A DNA stretch of 64,000 bases from assembly GCA_017935345.1 (NCBI GenBank), contig JAGBHU010000045.1, forward strand, positions 1 through 64,000. Direction: 5' to 3'. Below are positions 8,739 to 17,327 of this stretch, piece by piece. Origin of the DNA: Coprococcus sp. (GTDB lineage Bacteria; Bacillota; Clostridia; Lachnospirales; Lachnospiraceae). The notes beneath the pieces were generated by a model. The model saw nothing but the letters and a program-made list of their open reading frames with translations, did no database searches and was not told where the DNA came from. Both the position numbers and the translations under genes were made by a program. Each line of letters opens with the position of its first letter. The stretch's first letter is position 1.

Positions 8739-9641
8739 CTATTTCACGCAGCCTATCAGCTCATGAATATCACTGATGGCATTTTTATCCATATATGCCT
8801 CTATTCCGTCGATTATTTGAACAGTCGCATACGGATTATTAAAATTCGCAGTACCCACAGCCACAGCCGTTGCACCTGCCATCATCATCTCAAGCGCACT
8901 TTCTGTATCATACACACCGCCCATTCCTATGATAGGAAGCTTTATGGCATTTGCTACCTGATATACCATACGGACAGCAATCGGATGTATCGCAGGGCCT
9001 GACACCCCTGCCGTTTTATTCGCAACAGCAAATGTTCTTCTATTTACATCTATCTTCATACCGGTAAGTGTATTGATGAGTGATACCGCATCAGCACCTG
9101 CTGCCTCAGCAGCCCTCGCCATCTCTGCAATATCCGTAACATTTGGACTAAGCTTCATGATAACAGGCTGCTTTGCCACTGCCTTTACCGCCTTTGTGAT
9201 ACCAAAAAGAGCATCCGGATTCTGTCCAAATGCGATTCCGCCTTCCTTTACATTTGGGCATGACACGTTAATTTCCAGCAAATCCACATCGCAATCCCCC
9301 AGCTTCTCCACACAGTCCACATAATCAGCTTCGGATTTACCGCATACATTTACAATAATTTTCGTATCATATTTTTTTAAAAAAGGAATATCCCTGTTTT
9401 TAAAAACCTCGATTCCCGGATTTTGAAGACCGATTGCATTCATCATGCCGCCATAAGTTTCCGCAATACGGGGAGTAGGATTTCCGGCCCACGGAATATT
9501 CGCAACACCCTTCGTCGTAACGGCTCCCAATCTGTTTAAATCAACAAACTCACTATACTCCATACCTGAGCCAAAAGTTCCTGATGCAACTGTAATCGGA
9601 TTCTTAAGCTCCACACCTGCTATATTTACGGCCATATTCAT
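8739..9641 (-). CDS. pyrD: Dihydroorotate dehydrogenase, class 1B catalytic subunit
   Basis: PyrD oxidises dihydroorotate to orotate with FMN; in class 1B it works in a heterotetramer with PyrK, which passes electrons to NAD+. The 300-residue TIM barrel has the substrate segment NPITVASGTFG, the catalytic Cys in INVSCPNV, the lysine in VIMKLSPNV, and the FMN phosphate-binding GMGGVYDTESALEMM region. The frame is open further upstream, but the start at 9641 is chosen: its ATG overlaps the pyrK stop by one base (TAATG) and follows a GGAGGTGG site inside pyrK. That arrangement implies translational coupling of the two subunits. Confidence 0.97.
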   Translation of the reverse strand: MNMAVNIAGVELKNPITVASGTFGSGMEYSEFVDLNRLGAVTTKGVANIPWAGNPTPRIAETYGGMMNAIGLQNPGIEVFKNRDIPFLKKYDTKIIVNVCGKSEADYVDCVEKLGDCDVDLLEINVSCPNVKEGGIAFGQNPDALFGITKAVKAVAKQPVIMKLSPNVTDIAEMARAAEAAGADAVSLINTLTGMKIDVNRRTFAVANKTAGVSGPAIHPIAVRMVYQVANAIKLPIIGMGGVYDTESALEMMMAGATAVAVGTANFNNPYATVQIIDGIEAYMDKNAISDIHELIGCVK

Positions 9642-10405
9642 TACAGTTCCACCTCCTCGGCATAAAATACAGGTCCATCTTTGCATATTCGCTTATTATG
9701 TACCTGAGAATGTTCATCAATCTCTTTCGTCTGACAGATACATGCAAGACAGGCACCTACCCCACAAGCCATTTTCTCTTCCATGGAAATCTGACAAAGT
9801 ATTCCCTTCTCCATGGCATATGCCTTGATTCCTCTAAGCATAGGAGTAGGTCCACAGGCATATATGATATCGCCCTCTATTCCATACTCAACGATGGCAT
9901 CTATTACATTTCCCTTCACGCCATGCATACCATCCTCTGATGACAGATACACATTTCCATAAGGCTCAAATTCCTCGTTCAGGAAAATCTCATCTCTATA
10001 ACCAAGCACTATGGACTTCTCACAGGAAAGCTCCTTTGCAAGCTGAAGCATAGGGGGAATCCCGATTCCTCCACCGATAAGAATCGCCTTTTTATCCTGC
10101 TTGTCAAAGCCGTTTCCAAGTGGTCCCAATATATCAACCAAATCTCCTGCTTCAAGCTTTGAAAATTCTGCTGTTCCAAAGCCTACAACTCTGTATACCA
10201 ATCTGAGTGTTCCTGCCTCTTTATTGATATCACACAGGCTGATAGGTCTTGGAAGCATTTTACTTCCATCCTTTGAATAAACCGATATAAACTGACCTGC
10301 TACTGCCTGCTTTGCAATTTCATCAGCCATAAGCACAAGACTGTACACATCCGTTGCGATGCACTCCTGACTGATTACCTGTGCCGTCATCTTTACCTTT
10401 CCCAT
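9641..10405 (-). CDS. pyrK: Dihydroorotate dehydrogenase electron transfer subunit
   Basis: PyrK is the iron-sulfur flavoprotein partner of PyrD, carrying electrons from FMN through a [2Fe-2S] cluster and FAD to NAD+. The 254-residue chain has an N-terminal FAD-binding barrel with RPISLCDI, a nucleotide-binding domain with the GGGIGIPPML glycine motif, and the C-terminal cluster ligands in CGVGACLACIC plus the Cys of RICKDGP. The start at 10405 follows a TGGAGG site by 6 bases; an upstream in-frame ATG at 10435 would overlap pyrF without a good site. It sits directly between pyrF and pyrD. Confidence 0.96.
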   Translation of the reverse strand: MGKVKMTAQVISQECIATDVYSLVLMADEIAKQAVAGQFISVYSKDGSKMLPRPISLCDINKEAGTLRLVYRVVGFGTAEFSKLEAGDLVDILGPLGNGFDKQDKKAILIGGGIGIPPMLQLAKELSCEKSIVLGYRDEIFLNEEFEPYGNVYLSSEDGMHGVKGNVIDAIVEYGIEGDIIYACGPTPMLRGIKAYAMEKGILCQISMEEKMACGVGACLACICQTKEIDEHSQVHNKRICKDGPVFYAEEVEL

Positions 10406-10424
10406 ACGAATCCTCCAAATGCTA

Positions 10425-11363
10425 TCAAAATTCAAAAAAGTTTTCTAACGCTCCATTAATATCTTCAATCATATCGATAACAGCCTGTCTTGAAGCATCT
10501 GCATAATTTTCTGCCCCAAACCGTGCATATTTCTCCTGCTTATACGCTGCTATGATTCCTCTTGAAGAATTTACAATGGCACCGAGTCTGTCCTCGTTAA
10601 AATAATGAACCAGGTCAGCCGCCTTTCCACCCTGGGCACCGTATCCCGGAACAAGAATAAATGATTTCGGCATAATATCACGAAGTACCTTACCCATTTC
10701 AGGATATGTAGCACCTACAACTGCACCTACTGCTGAATAGCCTGACTGACCGATAACATCAGCTCCCCATTTATCTACCATCTCACCGACAATCTCGTAA
10801 AGCGGCTTACCGTCTACCAATCTGTCCTGAAACTCTCCTGATGACGGATTTGAAGTTTTTACAAGTACAAATATCCCTTTACCTTCTTCTTTACAAACAT
10901 CTACAAATGGTTTCACGCCATCCGTACCAAGATAAGGATTTACCGTTACAAAATCCTCATCAAAACCCGCATATGTCTTAGAACCGACTGCTACTTTTCC
11001 AAGATGTCCTACCGCATAAGCTGTAGAGGTAGAGCCTATATCTCCACGCTTAATATCGCCTATGACCACCAAATCCTTGGATTTACAATAATCAACTGTT
11101 TTCTGAAAAGCCTTCAGTCCTTCTATCCCAAACTGCTCATACATGGCTATCTGCGGCTTTACAGCAGGAATCAGGTCATATGTTGCATCAACAATCCCCT
11201 TGTTATACTGCCATATCGCTTCCGCAGCCCCTTCCAAGGTCTCTCCATACGCTTCAAATGCCTTTTTCTGTATATGCTCAGGCACATAAGCAAGCATTGG
11301 GTCAAGTCCTACTACGATTGGTGCATTTGTTTCCTTTATTTTTGATACAAGCTTGTCTATCAT
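10425..11363 (-). CDS. pyrF: Orotidine 5'-phosphate decarboxylase (type 2)
   Basis: PyrF decarboxylates OMP to UMP, the last step of the pathway. At 312 residues it belongs to the longer type 2 subfamily. The N terminus has IVVGLDPMLAYVP, the catalytic core shows VIGDIKRGDIGST with the Lys and Asp of the DxKxxDI-type motif, and near the C terminus ILVPGYGAQGGKAADL forms the phosphate-binding loop. Start supported by AAAGGGAG upstream. It lies 86 bp after pyrC and 19 bp before pyrK. Confidence 0.96.
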   Translation of the reverse strand: MIDKLVSKIKETNAPIVVGLDPMLAYVPEHIQKKAFEAYGETLEGAAEAIWQYNKGIVDATYDLIPAVKPQIAMYEQFGIEGLKAFQKTVDYCKSKDLVVIGDIKRGDIGSTSTAYAVGHLGKVAVGSKTYAGFDEDFVTVNPYLGTDGVKPFVDVCKEEGKGIFVLVKTSNPSSGEFQDRLVDGKPLYEIVGEMVDKWGADVIGQSGYSAVGAVVGATYPEMGKVLRDIMPKSFILVPGYGAQGGKAADLVHYFNEDRLGAIVNSSRGIIAAYKQEKYARFGAENYADASRQAVIDMIEDINGALENFFEF

Positions 11364-11449
11364 TTTTCTACTCCCTTTACTGTTTTTTATTCCTATCCAT
11401 TTCCTGACCGGAAATAATATTATCTTCAGCTACGCATGATATACTGTAT

Positions 11450-12787
11450 TTACAATTCACTATATACAATATTTCCGCTGCAAATGGTAGTAACCACCTT
11501 GCCTTGAAGCTGCTTTCCGATATAAGGTGTATTTTTGCTTTTTGAATACATATCGTCTGCATTCACCACCCACGCTCTATCAGCATCAAATATAACAATG
11601 TCTGCAACAGCACCCTTTGCAATGTATCCTCGTTTGTCGGCAATTCCGATAACCCTTGCAGGATTATAGCTCATCTTCTTTGCCATATCAAGAATACTCA
11701 AAAGTCCTGTCTTTACAAGTGCCGTATATGTCAGTGCAGCACTTGTTTCAAGTCCTGTTATACCAAATGGTGCATTGACAAAATCCTTTGCTTTCTCCTC
11801 TGCACTATGTGGCGCATGGTCCGTAGAAATACACTCCATCGTTCCGTCTATCAGTCCCTTTATAAGAGCCTGAACATCCCGCTCTGTTCTAAGCGGCGGA
11901 TTCATCTTATAATTTGCATCCACCTTATCAATATCAGAATCACACATGGTAAAATGATGCGGGCATACCTCTGCTGTAACAGCATATCCCAGCTTCTTTG
12001 CCATTCTTACAAGTTCAACTGAAGCCTCTGTCGAACAATGGCACAGATGCAGCTTTGCACCTGTTTCGCCTGCAAGAAATATATCTCTTGCCGTAATCAC
12101 ATCTTCTACTGCATTACTGATACCGGGAACATGATATTTCTCTGAAGCCGCCCCCTGATTCAGTACCCCTTTGTTTACCAGATTTTTATCTTCACAATGA
12201 GCCATAATAACAGCTCCAAGCTCTGATGCTGTCTGCATGGCTTTCCTGTACAGATTAATATCCATAACGCTTTTACCGTCCTCACTAAAGGACACGGCTC
12301 CTGCCTCATACATCGCCTTCATATCCACAAGCTCGTCATTATTCATGCCCTTTGTAATAGCTGACACCTGTCTCACATTGATAAGCGCCTTTTTCTCCGC
12401 CTTATTCTCAACATATTGAAGCGTCTCTATACTGTCTACGGCAGGATTTGTATTCGGCATGGCACAAACAGTTGTGACGCCGCCATGTGCCGCCGCGCTT
12501 GCGCCTGTTTCTATATCCTCTTTGTAAGTCTGTCCGGGGTCTCTGAAATGCACATGCAAATCTACAAATCCCGGCATAACATATGCCCCACCTGCATCCA
12601 CCAGCTTTACTTCACCTGATATACCATTTTCCTGTTTTACTGTTTTGGCATATTCCAATGATATATCTTCTGCGACGTCACAAATCAGCTCTCCTGAAAT
12701 CAGCACATCTGACTTTCCCACACTGTCATCAGCAGGATTGACTACTATCCCGTTTTTAATCAGTATTATATCGTTTCCTTTTTTCAT
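11450..12787 (-). CDS. pyrC: Dihydroorotase
   Basis: This zinc enzyme cyclises carbamoyl-aspartate to dihydroorotate. The 445-residue protein is a class I (long) dihydroorotase. The metal-binding HxH is in DLHVHFRDPG, further ligands are in VIMAHCEDK and LHLCHCSTEASV, and the catalytic Asp is in CISTDHAPHS. An AGGAGA site precedes the ATG. It is the first pyr gene of the run and begins 22 bp after the chorismate mutase gene. carA, carB and pyrB are not in the window. Confidence 0.96.
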   Translation of the reverse strand: MKKGNDIILIKNGIVVNPADDSVGKSDVLISGELICDVAEDISLEYAKTVKQENGISGEVKLVDAGGAYVMPGFVDLHVHFRDPGQTYKEDIETGASAAAHGGVTTVCAMPNTNPAVDSIETLQYVENKAEKKALINVRQVSAITKGMNNDELVDMKAMYEAGAVSFSEDGKSVMDINLYRKAMQTASELGAVIMAHCEDKNLVNKGVLNQGAASEKYHVPGISNAVEDVITARDIFLAGETGAKLHLCHCSTEASVELVRMAKKLGYAVTAEVCPHHFTMCDSDIDKVDANYKMNPPLRTERDVQALIKGLIDGTMECISTDHAPHSAEEKAKDFVNAPFGITGLETSAALTYTALVKTGLLSILDMAKKMSYNPARVIGIADKRGYIAKGAVADIVIFDADRAWVVNADDMYSKSKNTPYIGKQLQGKVVTTICSGNIVYSEL

Positions 12788-12809
12788 TTAAAATCTCCTG
12801 TCCTTCTGT

Positions 12810-13664
12810 CTAACCTTCACAATAATAGCTTCCCAATATATGAAACTCCTCTGTTTCATTCTTAAGCTGAAACACCAGTGCCTGTATCTCTTTTACCAGA
12901 AGATTGCCGCTTAATTCTATATAAAATCTATAATTCCAATTTTCCTTTCTGTCCGGTGCTGAATGAATCTCCATCAGGTTCACGCCATAATCAGCTATCA
13001 TCGACAACACGCTGCTCAGGCTTCCGCTTTTATTCTTGCAAACAAACATCACCTTAAGACGGTTATGATTTTCTTTTACCACCAGCCTGTCTGCAAATGT
13101 AACCACCTTCTTATGATGTCCGTTCTCTTCTACAATACTGCATCTGTATATATAGAGTCTGCTGTTCGTAAGCATCTCATGGAGTGCATCCGATACACCA
13201 TAGCTGATATCTTCCAAAACACCCATACCCGCATCGGCTTCACCATTTTCTATAAGCTCCATGACCTGCTGATAATCGTCGACTGCTATAACGCAATCCT
13301 TAGAATAATCCTGACAAATATAAAGCTCCGGCTTCACCATTGCTATATTGGAAATCTCCGGTTCTTCTGTTTCATAATCAATACCAAGACAATTCCGAAG
13401 CTCCAATGTACGTCCATACTGATACTTCCGGCTTATTTCCATAATTCGTTTAATCAGGGCTGTATACTCCATCTTGATATTATCATCTACATCTCCCGTA
13501 AGATTGGAGATTATCGTTTCCTCTCTGTCAGGCTTATAGATGGCATCTTCCGTCTCTGCTTTCACTCTGGCTACATTATCAGCCAGCAGCATACGTTCCT
13601 GAAACAAAGCCTTGATTTCTTTATCTACTTTATCAATATTAAGTCTTACCTCTTCTAATGTCAT
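12810..13664 (-). CDS. Chorismate mutase with truncated prephenate dehydratase-like and ACT domains
   Basis: Residues 1-85 are an AroQ-type chorismate mutase (LEEVRLNIDKVDKEI, then KPDREETII with the conserved Arg and Glu). Residues about 100-195 resemble only one lobe of prephenate dehydratase; the glycine-rich start is absent, as is the catalytic Thr-Arg-Phe triad (a TFADRLVV segment stands near its place). Residues about 205-280 form an ACT domain (GSLSSVLSMIADYGVNLMEI, then SAPDRKENW). A full P-protein is about 370-380 residues, so about 90 are missing. I infer a phenylalanine-sensing chorismate mutase without dehydratase activity. The start at 13664 is preferred to 13688 because GGAGAG lies 4 bases before it. 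It leads into pyrC after 22 bp. Confidence 0.82.
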   Translation of the reverse strand: MTLEEVRLNIDKVDKEIKALFQERMLLADNVARVKAETEDAIYKPDREETIISNLTGDVDDNIKMEYTALIKRIMEISRKYQYGRTLELRNCLGIDYETEEPEISNIAMVKPELYICQDYSKDCVIAVDDYQQVMELIENGEADAGMGVLEDISYGVSDALHEMLTNSRLYIYRCSIVEENGHHKKVVTFADRLVVKENHNRLKVMFVCKNKSGSLSSVLSMIADYGVNLMEIHSAPDRKENWNYRFYIELSGNLLVKEIQALVFQLKNETEEFHILGSYYCEG

Positions 13665-13782
13665 AATGCTCTCCAATTCATATATCATTCCAATTTATCT
13701 ATAACCCCTATCAATATATCATTATTCCGTCATTTATTCAACGCAATATATACCGGATAATCATGATTTGTACTTTCAGTCA

Positions 13783-14343
13783 TTAAAAGTTGAAAAATAA
13801 TAAAAACAAAAATAATCCTACCAACAGAACAGCCGTTATAAATACTGCCGTTATACGCCATCCGGGGTTTCGTATAGCCCGTCCTCCAAGCATACACAGG
13901 AATACACCACACATATCAATCCCCACATCCGGTATACTTCCATGCCTGCCCGGCACAAACAACTGATGAAATTCATCTGTACACGCAAACAAAAAACATA
14001 TGACAAATGACAACAAATATTGATATATTGCCTTTGAATCAAGACTTATTTTTTGAACCGCCAACAAAACAAATCCGAACAATATACCATACTCCGCCAC
14101 ATGTGCGAGCTTCCTTATTAATGTTTCAAGAGCATCCATAAACCTTATTTCTTCAGACGGGGTATCATTTCTGAGATTTTCTATAAGTCCGCCGATTTTT
14201 TCCGTAATTCCGCCGCTTAACGAAGATGAACCTTGTCCATCCCTTGCTGACATATAAAATATAAATACCATCCATAAAATAACAGGTATCATATAAAGAA
14301 ATCTTTTATGATCCCTTTTTTGTTGTTTTCCTCTATTTGACAT
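13783..14343 (-). CDS. VanZ family membrane protein
   Basis: The 186-residue protein has a basic N terminus, a first membrane segment (MIPVILWMVFIFYMS), and three or four more. The family signature appears as FACTDEFHQLFVPGRHGSIPDV. VanZ in enterococci gives low-level teicoplanin resistance by an unknown route; homologues like this are common in Firmicutes and rarely linked to resistance. The start is uncertain: GTG at 14358 is too close to the AGGAGGAGG tract and ATG at 14343 is 14 bases from it. An extended -10 (TGA-TATAAT, minus strand, 14381-14386) lies just upstream. Confidence 0.85.
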   Translation of the reverse strand: MSNRGKQQKRDHKRFLYMIPVILWMVFIFYMSARDGQGSSSLSGGITEKIGGLIENLRNDTPSEEIRFMDALETLIRKLAHVAEYGILFGFVLLAVQKISLDSKAIYQYLLSFVICFLFACTDEFHQLFVPGRHGSIPDVGIDMCGVFLCMLGGRAIRNPGWRITAVFITAVLLVGLFLFLLFFNF

Positions 14344-14358
14344 GGAGCCACAGTACAC

Positions 14359-14582
14359 CTCCTCCTACTTGGCAACGCCCATTATATCACGTCGCTTGTC
14401 GGCTCCGTGTTGTTTTTCGCCTTATGTCGATGTCCGCAAGCGCACATCGCCGCAAGGCTCATTATATCATATTTTTCTTCTTTTAGACATAATTTCCATT
14501 TATTGTGCTTGCAAAAAATATCTATATCATGTAAAAATATATATATGTAAATTTTATAAAAATTTTATAAGGAGACAGAGAA
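14359..14582. other. Divergent intergenic region with GC-rich segment
   Basis: The stretch between the VanZ gene and the downstream plus-strand gene has two copies of the minus-strand -10 core ATTATATCA (14381 and 14461) exactly 80 bp apart. They enclose a GC-rich, hairpin-prone segment unlike its AT-rich surroundings. I see no gene in it. Confidence 0.4.
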
Positions 14583-15503
14583 ATGGCAAGACAAAGAAAA
14601 CAAGGCAATCCTATTCTAAGTGCAATCATTTTTGCAGTAATCGGTGTAATCTTTTTATTTATGGGACTGAAAGAACTGATATCCATAAATGGAAATTTAC
14701 TTGATTTTAACACCGCATCAAAATCTGAATTAACAGAGGGTACATATGTAGAGGGTACATTTACATACGGCTACGGTGCATACTGTGAAAATGTAGAAAC
14801 AAGATATGGTGTTGTAAAGAGAACGACCGGTTACTACTATCTTCAGGATGTATGTGAACAAAGCCCTGAGGGTCAGGCATATTTCATTGGTGTACAGGTT
14901 TCAAAAAGCCAGTCAGATGAATTTGACAATCTGTGCTACTCTGATACACCTTCCCCTGTAACCATCAAGGGTAAAATCAAAACGCAGACCAGTAAAATAG
15001 CAGGCTTTATGGATGACTACATCTATGATATGTATTCATATTCCTATGACCTTACTGCTGATGATGCAACACAGTTAAAAAATGAAACGCTGCATCTTTA
15101 TATTGACATTATTACTCCTTCAGATTATCTGATACCGATTGTAATCGGTGCAGTAATGCTGCTTATTGCAGTAATCATATTTATTACCGCGCTGAAAAAG
15201 AAGAAGAGAGATTCTTCCTACAGCCAGACATATGGTTCGGCAACATATAATCAACCGGGAGGAACAACATATAATCAGCCGGGCGGAAACGGTTACGATG
15301 CAGGCACATTTAATAATAACAATAATTATAATGCAGGCAGCTTTAATGGATTTACTCCTGAGGGTACCAATCCACAAAATAATACCGCATACACAGACCC
15401 GTTCTTTCATGCAGGCGAAGAAGCTACTGTTGCATTAAATGACCCTAGCGAATCTGCTACTGTTGCACTGGATGACACAAGCAGCTTTAATCTTAAAAAC
15501 TAA
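14583..15503 (+). CDS. Two-pass membrane protein with Asn/Gly-rich tail
   Basis: I do not recognise the family. The 306-residue protein has one membrane segment near residues 12-32, an extracytoplasmic domain of about 150 residues, a second segment near residues 180-203 followed by KKKKR, and a cytosolic tail. The tail has repeats (TYNQPGG twice), Asn-rich stretches and ends with two copies of the acidic motif ATVAL(N/D)D. Such TV-containing acidic motifs can be Ser/Thr kinase targets read by FHA domains, but this is inference. A GGAGACAGAG site precedes the ATG. It appears monocistronic, ending at a strong hairpin. Confidence 0.75.
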   Translation: MARQRKQGNPILSAIIFAVIGVIFLFMGLKELISINGNLLDFNTASKSELTEGTYVEGTFTYGYGAYCENVETRYGVVKRTTGYYYLQDVCEQSPEGQAYFIGVQVSKSQSDEFDNLCYSDTPSPVTIKGKIKTQTSKIAGFMDDYIYDMYSYSYDLTADDATQLKNETLHLYIDIITPSDYLIPIVIGAVMLLIAVIIFITALKKKKRDSSYSQTYGSATYNQPGGTTYNQPGGNGYDAGTFNNNNNYNAGSFNGFTPEGTNPQNNTAYTDPFFHAGEEATVALNDPSESATVALDDTSSFNLKN

Positions 15504-15524
15504 CAAAAAATTCATATAACAATA

Positions 15525-15575
15525 AAAAAGCTGTTGTTCCATAGACGGTACTCATCTATGGAGCAGCAGCTTTTC
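15525..15575. terminator. Bidirectional terminator
   Basis: AAAAGCTG(T)TG(T)TCCATAGA pairs with TCTATGGAGCAGCAGCTTTT across a 9-base loop, with two mismatches. It serves the convergent membrane protein gene and the decayed gene on the other strand. Confidence 0.8.
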
Positions 15576-15583
15576 TCTTATAG

Positions 15584-16076
15584 CTATTTTATAATTCTAA
15601 ATTTTATTACACGTACATTACCGGCTTTATCCCATACCTTCAGAACATATTTACCCTTTCTTGTTACCTTTTTACCTGACTTAATTCTTTTTCCATTCAA
15701 AGTCGCCTTTTTTATACCGGAGGCTTTATCATAATATTTGATAGTGACCTTTTTCTTATATCTTTTATTATTTTTTACTCCCTTTACAGTAGGCTTTGTC
15801 GTATCAATGCCTGAAACCTTATCCTTATTGGAATATAAGTTTACCGTTGAATCACCTTCAGGGAAAGAGTAACTGCTTGTCGTCGTATATGAGGCAGATA
15901 TCTTCACATAACATTTTGTAGATAAGGTAAACTTCGCATACGCAATCGGTGCCGGGTCCTTTCCTTCAGACTCCTCCCAACTGTATGATTTCTGATATGC
16001 TATACATTTTGCTTCGGCAGCTTCAAATGTTTTTCCGTAGGATACCTGTTACCAGTAAATATTTTTTCAATCTCAT
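15584..16076 (-). pseudogene. Decayed secreted protein with C-terminal Ig-like domain
   Basis: On the minus strand a start with a good site (GAGAGG before ATG at 16076) opens a signal-peptide-like sequence, MRLKKYLLVTGIL, that hits a stop after 17 codons. Just inside, in another frame, an open stretch without its own start runs to 15584. It encodes QVSYGKTFEAAEAKCIAYQK, a Cys/Tyr-rich stretch, and a C-terminal Ig-like domain (TTKPTVKGVKNNKRYKKKVT, then DKASGIKKATLNGK, WDKAGN) of the kind found at the ends of Lachnospiraceae surface proteins. The simplest reading is a large internal deletion with a frameshift. A 107-residue frame from a GTG at 15907 lacks a ribosome binding site and is not a sound gene. 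Confidence 0.75.
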
Positions 16077-16306
16077 CAATTTATTTCCTCTCTTTCATCA
16101 CACTTTTATTCCCTAAGAATCATATATACTACTCAATATTAAAACCTATATGTATCACATCCTTCCTCATCATTCAAAATGGAAACTGCATTACAATGCA
16201 TTTATCTTCCGTTTCTTTCACGCTGCTACATATAGTAAACCAATAACAGACACTTATTTCAGCCAACTAAACTTATCATTTATACTCCCCTGGGTTGCAC
16301 ATAAAA

Positions 16307-16399
16307 TTATGATTCTTTTTGTAAAAAGGCATCAACAATTTCTATCCACTTCTCAGGCTCATAGATTGCCTTATAGCAATGAGAATCAAAATATCTCAT
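16307..16399 (-). pseudogene. Possible C-terminal remnant of an enzyme gene
   Basis: The minus strand holds a 30-residue tail (MRYFDSHCYKAIYEP, then EKWIEIVDAFLQKES) that looks like the C-terminal helix of an alpha/beta hydrolase and ends in a stop. The frame extends only about 13 codons upstream, with no start signal. It sits in the 416 bp gap before the cupin gene. It may be the residue of a lost gene or chance. Confidence 0.3.
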
Positions 16400-16492
16400 G
16401 GCATTGAGAACAAAAGAATATGCAAAGATGATAAAATCAGTTATAATTCAGAATATATGGCAGATAATAGTTGTTACAATGGAGGTAGCGCA

Positions 16493-16816
16493 ATGTATAA
16501 AAATATTGAAAAGCAGGTAAGCTTGAAGCTAAAGGATTTAGTCGATTATCAAAAAGGACAGGTAGTCAGCAAAACACTCGTACAGAATGAACAGGTAAGT
16601 ATGACAATTTTTTCTTTTGATAAGGGAGAAGAAATTTCTACTCATGCAGCGGGTGGAGATGCAATGGTAACTGTACTGGAGGGTATTGGCAGGTTTACCG
16701 TAGGCGGCGAACAGTTTATATTGCAGGAGGGGGATACGCTTGTAATGCCGAAAGATATTCCACATGCAGTATATGGAGAAGAACAATTCAAAATGCAGCT
16801 GATTGTATCCTTCTAG
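16493..16816 (+). CDS. Cupin domain protein
   Basis: The 107-residue protein is a single small cupin barrel. Motif 1 is seen as GEEISTHAAGGDAMVTVLEG, motif 2 as GDTLVMPKDIPHAV. A metal site could use the His of STHAAGGD and the His of IPHAV, but the second His of the usual HxH is replaced, so metal binding may be weakened. The start at 16493 follows TGGAGG by 7 bases; the frame continues upstream to 16379 without a site. Stand-alone cupins of this kind are often annotated as enzymes or sensors of small ligands; no specific role can be given. A terminator follows directly. Confidence 0.85.
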   Translation: MYKNIEKQVSLKLKDLVDYQKGQVVSKTLVQNEQVSMTIFSFDKGEEISTHAAGGDAMVTVLEGIGRFTVGGEQFILQEGDTLVMPKDIPHAVYGEEQFKMQLIVSF

Positions 16817-16828
16817 TTTTTCCATATA

Positions 16829-16859
16829 AAAAAGGGATGGTGGTTTCCATCCCTTTTAT
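16829..16859. terminator. Bidirectional terminator after the cupin gene
   Basis: AAAAGGGATGG (16830-16840) pairs with CCATCCCTTTT (16847-16857) around a 6-base loop. It serves both the cupin gene and the convergent lipoprotein gene. Confidence 0.88.
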
Positions 16860-16861
16860 TT

Positions 16862-17062
16862 TTATTCGTCTGCAATTTCATTCAAATCATCAAACTTGTT
16901 CTGGTTTGTACGATTGTAATCATCAACTGTTTCTGAGCTTTTCTCATATCTGTCAATCAACTGTGCCCCATAGCTCTCTTCTGTCGTATTTTCCTTATCT
17001 TCTCCACAGGCAGTCAATAACAATAAAATCAGAACAATCGGTAATAATTTCAGTTTTCTCAT
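16862..17062 (-). CDS. Small lipoprotein
   Basis: The 66-residue product has a basic start (MRKLK), a leucine-rich core and a lipobox LLTACG, so it should be lipid-anchored at the Cys near residue 18. The mature part is about 48 residues, acidic and polar (ENTTEESYGAQLIDRYEK, then DDYNRTNQNKF), with helical character. I do not recognise a family. The ATG at 17062 follows AGGGG; an in-frame TTG at 17086 is less likely. Confidence 0.7.
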   Translation of the reverse strand: MRKLKLLPIVLILLLLTACGEDKENTTEESYGAQLIDRYEKSSETVDDYNRTNQNKFDDLNEIADE

Positions 17063-17250
17063 GTTGTTCCCCTGTTTCCCTTTCAAACAAATTATTTTAT
17101 TTATAATTGAATATTACCATATTATGATAAATGATACAATGCATATTTATATCTAAGATAAACGAAAGTTACTATCAGTTCTCTTCATATAGCTCCCTTG
17201 AAAACGGTCTGTATTCTTGAATCTTACATCAGGAATTTTAGTTGATTGCA

Positions 17251-17298
17251 AAAAATACAGAGTATACCAAATTGCAATCCGGCATACTCTGTATTTTT
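17251..17298 (-). terminator. Terminator after the rubrerythrin gene
   Basis: AAAAATACAGAGTAT pairs with ATACTCTGTATTTTT across a loop of about 18 bases (arms 17251-17268 and 17281-17298, one mismatch). On the minus strand it ends in a T run. Confidence 0.85.
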
Positions 17299-17327
17299 AT
17301 AAACAATTCATTCTATAAAATTTTTGA

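Noticed and set aside
12963-13658. 231-residue plus-strand frame
   Set aside because: Lies fully antisense to the chorismate mutase gene, has no start signal and an unnatural composition (His, Ile and Cys rich).
16150-16407. 85-residue plus-strand frame before the cupin gene
   Set aside because: No ribosome binding site; the opposite strand carries a more protein-like C-terminal remnant.
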